In this document: positions 22,413 to 25,795 of the stretch, in pieces
Numbering within the stretch: position 1 is the stretch's first letter
Layout of the letters: each line of letters begins with the position of its first letter
DNA from: G001797105 sp964528155
GTDB taxonomy: Bacteria; Chloroflexota; Anaerolineae; Anaerolineales; E44-bin32
Assembly (NCBI GenBank): GCA_964528155.1
Contig: CAZGRL010000050.1
Location: forward strand, 1-25,795
Length of the DNA: 25,795 nt
Direction: 5' to 3'
The notes under the pieces: model-generated
Told to the model about the DNA's origin: nothing
Database searches by the model: none
What the model saw: the letters and a program-made list of their open reading frames with translations, nothing else
Made by a program: the position numbers and the translations under genes

Positions 22413-23839
22413 CTGCTCTTCCCTCCGACAGTCTGCTGATAGAGCTCGAGGTAGCGTCGGGCGGATCGAGCCCAGCTGAAGTCCCTTTTCATGCCGCGCC
22501 GCTGCAAGCCCGCCCACCGTCGACGATCCTTGAATGTTTCAAACGCGCGAAGAATGGTCTCAGTCAGAGCCTCGGGGCGCGCGGCCTCGAACACAAAACC
22601 CACCCCATCGGGTTCGGTTGTGTAGTCGACGACCGTGTCTCTCAAACCGCCGGTAGCTCGAACAACCGGGACGCAGCCGTAGCGCATGCCGATCATCTGC
22701 GCCAGACCGCACGGCTCGTAACGCGACGGCAGAAGGATCATGTCGGCCCCGCCGTACACTCTCCTGGCGAGCACCGGATCGAATCGATCGATGAAGGCGA
22801 CGCGATCGCGACGCGCCTTGGCGAAGTCACGCGCCTGGGTCTCGAGGCCCGGATCACCGGTGCCCAACAAGACAAACTGCCAGTCCTTGTCGAGAACGCC
22901 TTGCAGCGCTTCGAGCGCAAGATCGACTCCCTTCTGGTTGTCGAGGCGGGTTATCATCGCCAAAAGGGGGATGCGCTCTTCCACTTCCAGCCCGACATCT
23001 GCGGCAAGCGCAGCCTTTCCCTGCCGCCGACCCCTCAACGTCTCCACAGTGAACCGTGCAGCAAGCGCCCGATCAGACCCGGGATCCCAGGTGTGGATGT
23101 CGAGACCGTTGAGGATGCCGACGATGCGATCACTCCGGGCGCGCAAGAAACCCTCGAGCCCGCAGCCGAATTCTGCCGTCTGGATTTCGGCCGCGTAGGT
23201 CGGGCTTACGGTTCCCAACCAATCGGCCGCTGCCAGTCCTCCCGGCAGCGGAAGTCGCCTGGCCCAATCCGGAAGCCGCTCATCGGCCGCCGGCGGCAGC
23301 CCATACGCTTTCAACGCAGCTTCCGCCCCCGCCCCCATATAAGGAAGATTGTGAACAACCAGCAGAGTCGCGGTATTTGTCCAGAAACGATCGGATGGAC
23401 GATTCAAGCCGAGCCACTGGACCGCCGGCGCGGTATGCCAGTCGTTAGCATGCACGATGTCCGGTTGCCAGCCGAGCGAGCGGCAGGCTGCCAAAATCGC
23501 GAGCGAGTACAGAGTGAACTTCTCAGCGTCACCCGACGGGTCTTCATAGACTTTGGCGGCGCGCCGGATCGGTTCACTGTCGACGAAATATACCGGGACC
23601 GGATACTTCTTGGACAGGAACACCTGGGCCTGCTGGGCCTGGGTAGCGCGCGGAACGTCAAACACAGCGACAGGCTCAAGATCTAGCGAACTCCGATCGA
23701 TTTGAGTGTGCAATGGGAGCGCCAGGCGGATGTCGACTCCCAAGTCGTGCAAAGCCGGCGGAAGCTCGCCGGCCACGTCGCCCAGACCTCCGACTTTGAC
23801 GAAGGGAGTCGCTTCCGAGGCGAGGAAAAGGACCTTCAC
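22409..23839 (-). CDS. glgA: Glycogen synthase (GT5)
   Basis: This 476-residue starch/glycogen synthase starts MKVLFLASEATPFVKVGGLG, in which KVGGLGD (residues 15-21) is the ADP-glucose-binding motif of GlgA. Further marks are the catalytic HANDWHTA segment, the second-domain KGVDLALEAL, LPSRYEPCGLAQMIGMRYG and the TGGLRDTV loop with its conserved Glu and glycines. It elongates alpha-1,4-glucan from an NDP-glucose donor. The ATG at 23839 overlaps the branching-enzyme stop (ATGA), and its own stop overlaps the malQ start. No glgC is in the window, so donor supply must be encoded elsewhere. Confidence 0.96.
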   Translation of the reverse strand: MKVLFLASEATPFVKVGGLGDVAGELPPALHDLGVDIRLALPLHTQIDRSSLDLEPVAVFDVPRATQAQQAQVFLSKKYPVPVYFVDSEPIRRAAKVYEDPSGDAEKFTLYSLAILAACRSLGWQPDIVHANDWHTAPAVQWLGLNRPSDRFWTNTATLLVVHNLPYMGAGAEAALKAYGLPPAADERLPDWARRLPLPGGLAAADWLGTVSPTYAAEIQTAEFGCGLEGFLRARSDRIVGILNGLDIHTWDPGSDRALAARFTVETLRGRRQGKAALAADVGLEVEERIPLLAMITRLDNQKGVDLALEALQGVLDKDWQFVLLGTGDPGLETQARDFAKARRDRVAFIDRFDPVLARRVYGGADMILLPSRYEPCGLAQMIGMRYGCVPVVRATGGLRDTVVDYTTEPDGVGFVFEAARPEALTETILRAFETFKDRRRWAGLQRRGMKRDFSWARSARRYLELYQQTVGGKSS

Positions 23840-25491
23840 ATCTTAAACCAACGGTAGTCGATGTCGGGGAAGACTTTGTCGCGTTCCCACAGCTCTTCAG
23901 CTAGGCCAGCGTCGCCCTTGCCTGTCTTGAGCGAATCCAGCAATGCATCGAATCGATCGACGTGCTGTCTGAATCGTTGGACGGCGTACTCGCGCGCCTG
24001 CCCCGTCGAGACCAGGAAGGGCCAGTCGGATGATTGAAGCAGCAACAGCTCTCGGGCCGCCTGATCGAGAACGCGTTTTCGTGTCCCGCGTGCGGCGGGT
24101 TCGGCTCCGCAGACTTCCAGCATCCTCCGCTCTGTCGCGTGGATGATCGGCCACATCCAGTGGGTGTCGGCGTTGTCCCAAACGAAGTGCGTCCCGCCTG
24201 CCCCCCAGGAGCCCTCGGGGAGGTTGAGCACGGTCTGCGGCGGGTGTGCCTCGATGTAGGCCGAACCAGTCGTGAGGTCGACCTCCTCGGAGGTCGCAAG
24301 GCGCCGTAGAACACCTTCCAACCAGCTCACGCCTTCGAACCACCAGTGGCCAAGAAGCTCCGTGTCATAGTTGGCGGAGATGATACCCGGGGCCCCGTGA
24401 CTGTCGTGGTATCCGCGGAGCAGATCCGTCACCAGCGAAGCGAAGTGTGCACTGTGGCTATCGACCTTGCCGGCAGCCCAGTCGGGATGGTAGGTGCCCT
24501 TGTCGGCAAGGTCCACCCCCGCCCCGCTGACGCGCCAATACTGCATTCCCGAGATCCCGTCCTTCTTATGGAACTCGCGATAGTCGAAATCTCCCGGGTA
24601 GCCCCATTCGGCGCTCCAAACCTGCAGGCCGGTTCGGTTATTGCGGCCAATCACGGCCACATCCGGCCGTCCGGCGTAGTAAGCCTCATACGTCGTCGCC
24701 GGCTGGGCAGGTGCGATATCACTAAACGGGACGAGATAGCGGCGCGTGATCGAGCCATAGGGACCGATGGCTTCGCCAGCCGCGACGCCGACCGGCCGGC
24801 CGCCCTCGATCATATGTGTTTCGGCGAAAAACAGGCCCAGGTTGTGAGCTGCAAGGAAATTCTCGATGCCCGGGCGCTCGCGTCCGTCCTCGGCGATGTA
24901 GCCCGGTCTGTATGCGCACTCGGGAAGCCAGATGGCGCGTGGTGCGCGCCCGAGGTGCCTGCGGTGGGCCTCGACCGCGGTCTTGAGTTGCAGGTTGATC
25001 GATTCGTCCCGGTCGAGGAGCGGCAGATACCCGTGGGTCGCCCCGCATGTGACGACCTCGAGGATGCCCGCATCCTGAAGTCTGCGGAAGGCGGGGACCA
25101 GATTCCCAGAATATGCGTTCAGGAATCGATCTCGGACGGAGGAGTACCAATCCCTGTAGTAGGTGGCCAGATAGGCCATGTGCGCATCGTGCGCCGCTTC
25201 GAAGCGGGGGATGTCGTCCGCGGCCGCCGAAATCTTCTGATCGAGATAGCTACGGAAATTCCTTCGAACATCTTCATCGGCCAACTGTTCGAGCAGAATC
25301 GGGGTCAGACTGAGCGTAAGGCGCGCCGGCAACCCTTCATCCTTCAATCGGTTGAGCGCGTCGAGCATGGGCACGTACGTCTCGGCGGCGGCCTCGTGCA
25401 ACCACTCTTCGCCGTGCGGCCAGCGACCCGCCTGCCGCGTGTATGGCAGATGGGAATGCAAGACAAATGTGAAACTTCCGATTTTCTCCAT
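23836..25491 (-). CDS. 1,4-alpha-glucan branching enzyme, GH57
   Basis: A 551-residue GH57 protein of the branching-enzyme type (as Thermococcus TK1436). It begins MEKIGSFTFVLHSHLPYTRQ, has nucleophile Glu191 in IWLPECAYRPGYI, acid/base Asp376 in SANYDTELLGHWWFEG and a C-terminal helical DUF1957 domain. It introduces alpha-1,6 branches into the glucan made by GlgA. The ATG at 25491 is chosen over 25521 because it has GGAGAGG just upstream and because a TACAAT -10 element would start transcription near 25517, after the ATG at 25521. It is the first gene of the four-gene glycogen operon and overlaps glgA by 4 nt. A GH57 alpha-amylase or 4-alpha-glucanotransferase is less likely given the adjacent malQ. 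Confidence 0.92.
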   Translation of the reverse strand: MEKIGSFTFVLHSHLPYTRQAGRWPHGEEWLHEAAAETYVPMLDALNRLKDEGLPARLTLSLTPILLEQLADEDVRRNFRSYLDQKISAAADDIPRFEAAHDAHMAYLATYYRDWYSSVRDRFLNAYSGNLVPAFRRLQDAGILEVVTCGATHGYLPLLDRDESINLQLKTAVEAHRRHLGRAPRAIWLPECAYRPGYIAEDGRERPGIENFLAAHNLGLFFAETHMIEGGRPVGVAAGEAIGPYGSITRRYLVPFSDIAPAQPATTYEAYYAGRPDVAVIGRNNRTGLQVWSAEWGYPGDFDYREFHKKDGISGMQYWRVSGAGVDLADKGTYHPDWAAGKVDSHSAHFASLVTDLLRGYHDSHGAPGIISANYDTELLGHWWFEGVSWLEGVLRRLATSEEVDLTTGSAYIEAHPPQTVLNLPEGSWGAGGTHFVWDNADTHWMWPIIHATERRMLEVCGAEPAARGTRKRVLDQAARELLLLQSSDWPFLVSTGQAREYAVQRFRQHVDRFDALLDSLKTGKGDAGLAEELWERDKVFPDIDYRWFKM

Positions 25492-25523
25492 CGCCTCTCC
25501 AGTGTCGAATGCCAATCCCATTC

Positions 25524-25529
25524 ATTGTA
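25524..25529 (-). promoter_or_regulatory. -10 element of the glycogen operon
   Basis: TACAAT on the minus strand (5 of 6 consensus) about 33 bp before the branching-enzyme start codon. No good -35 is seen 16-18 nt upstream, so an activator may be needed or the promoter is weak. Confidence 0.5.
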
Positions 25530-25795
25530 GCAGATGATGCTCCCGCTCCGCGTCCGCGAGGCGCGTATTTCGCTCGCCACTCGCTGGTGCGCCTCCGCTG
25601 TCTCACACCGTCCACTCCGCTCTCTGATCCTCCGGCGTTTTCCTTCACAAGAGTAACGGCCTGAATGGGTGGAAGGGGGCGGCGAATCCGCCCCCTTCCA
25701 CCCATTCAGGCATCCTCCCCCTCCCCCAACACGGACATGTTGAGCTTCCCCTGATTTCTCGGACACAAGGAATGTCGTAGACTGGAGAATTCAGG
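25530..25795. other. Intergenic region without a recognised gene
   Basis: Upstream flank of the glycogen operon up to the end of the window. I see no credible reading frame with a ribosome-binding site. It contains the 24-bp inverted repeat at 25659-25711 and a C-rich tract directly after it, then more AT-balanced sequence that could lead to a plus-strand gene beyond the window. Confidence 0.5.
25659..25711. repeat. 24-bp perfect inverted repeat
   Basis: The arm 25659-25682 (starts GCCTGAATGGGTGG) is mirrored without mismatch at 25688-25711 around a 5-nt CGAAT loop. The arm is strongly purine-biased, so one strand is G-rich and the other C/T-rich. There is no adjoining T-tract. It could be a terminator of an upstream gene outside the window, a recombination or phage-like site, or one of a class of long intergenic hairpins together with 20055-20107. 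Confidence 0.85.

Noticed and set aside
24346..25530. 394-codon plus-strand open frame opposite the GH57 gene
   Set aside because: Shadow of the branching enzyme; no start signal and no recognisable motifs.

Overview
The window looks like a scaffold from a GC-rich, free-living bacterium, most likely Chloroflexota (Anaerolineae-like) or a close relative. This rests on gene content (TIGR03960 radical SAM + DUF2344 pair, a FadN-type beta-oxidation operon, GH57 branching enzyme with GlgA and MalQ) and gene style; no 16S or phylogenetic marker is present, so the taxonomy is an inference. A run of exactly 100 N (3385-3484) shows that this is a scaffold with one unresolved join.

Layout. (1) 1-2057, plus strand: the 3' part of a B12-binding-type radical SAM protein and its DUF2344 partner, coupled by an ATGA overlap. 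(2) 2083-3131: a frameshifted REP-associated tyrosine transposase (RAYT, minus strand) flanked on both sides by arrays of small GC-rich palindromes that include a 116-bp tandem repeat. (3) 3274-11418, minus strand: a beta-oxidation operon, in transcription order tetR, MBL-fold hydrolase, two acyl-CoA dehydrogenases, fadN-type hydratase/dehydrogenase, thiolase and, beyond the gap, an SCP2 sterol-carrier domain. A sigma70-like promoter (TTGACG-N17-TAGGAT) and a perfect 18-bp palindrome lie before tetR, so the operon is probably autorepressed. A continuous array of about 18 heptamers separates fadN from the thiolase gene.

(4) 11792-19845, plus strand: an FGGY-family kinase followed by a sphingosine-1-phosphate-lyase-like PLP enzyme; then a coupled pair of a DUF4910/DUF2172 zinc-peptidase-fold protein and a formyltransferase; then a MaeB-type malic enzyme. 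The lyase would release a fatty aldehyde which, once oxidised, could feed the divergent beta-oxidation operon; this link is an inference. (5) 19846-20391: a non-coding stretch with two copies of a promoter-like block, a 23-bp perfect inverted repeat, a C/G-rich palindrome, tRNA-Arg(CCG) with encoded CCA, and a hairpin terminator. (6) 20392-25529, minus strand: a tightly overlapped glycogen operon (GH57 branching enzyme, GlgA, MalQ, small metallophosphoesterase) with a TACAAT -10 element just before the first gene. (7) 25530-25795: no gene seen; it holds a 24-bp perfect inverted repeat.

The best leads for something new are the RAYT with its mosaic palindrome arrays, the kinase/S1P-lyase pair facing the beta-oxidation operon, the DUF4910-formyltransferase cassette, the duplicated tRNA promoter block, and an acyl-CoA dehydrogenase that appears to lack its usual catalytic glutamate.
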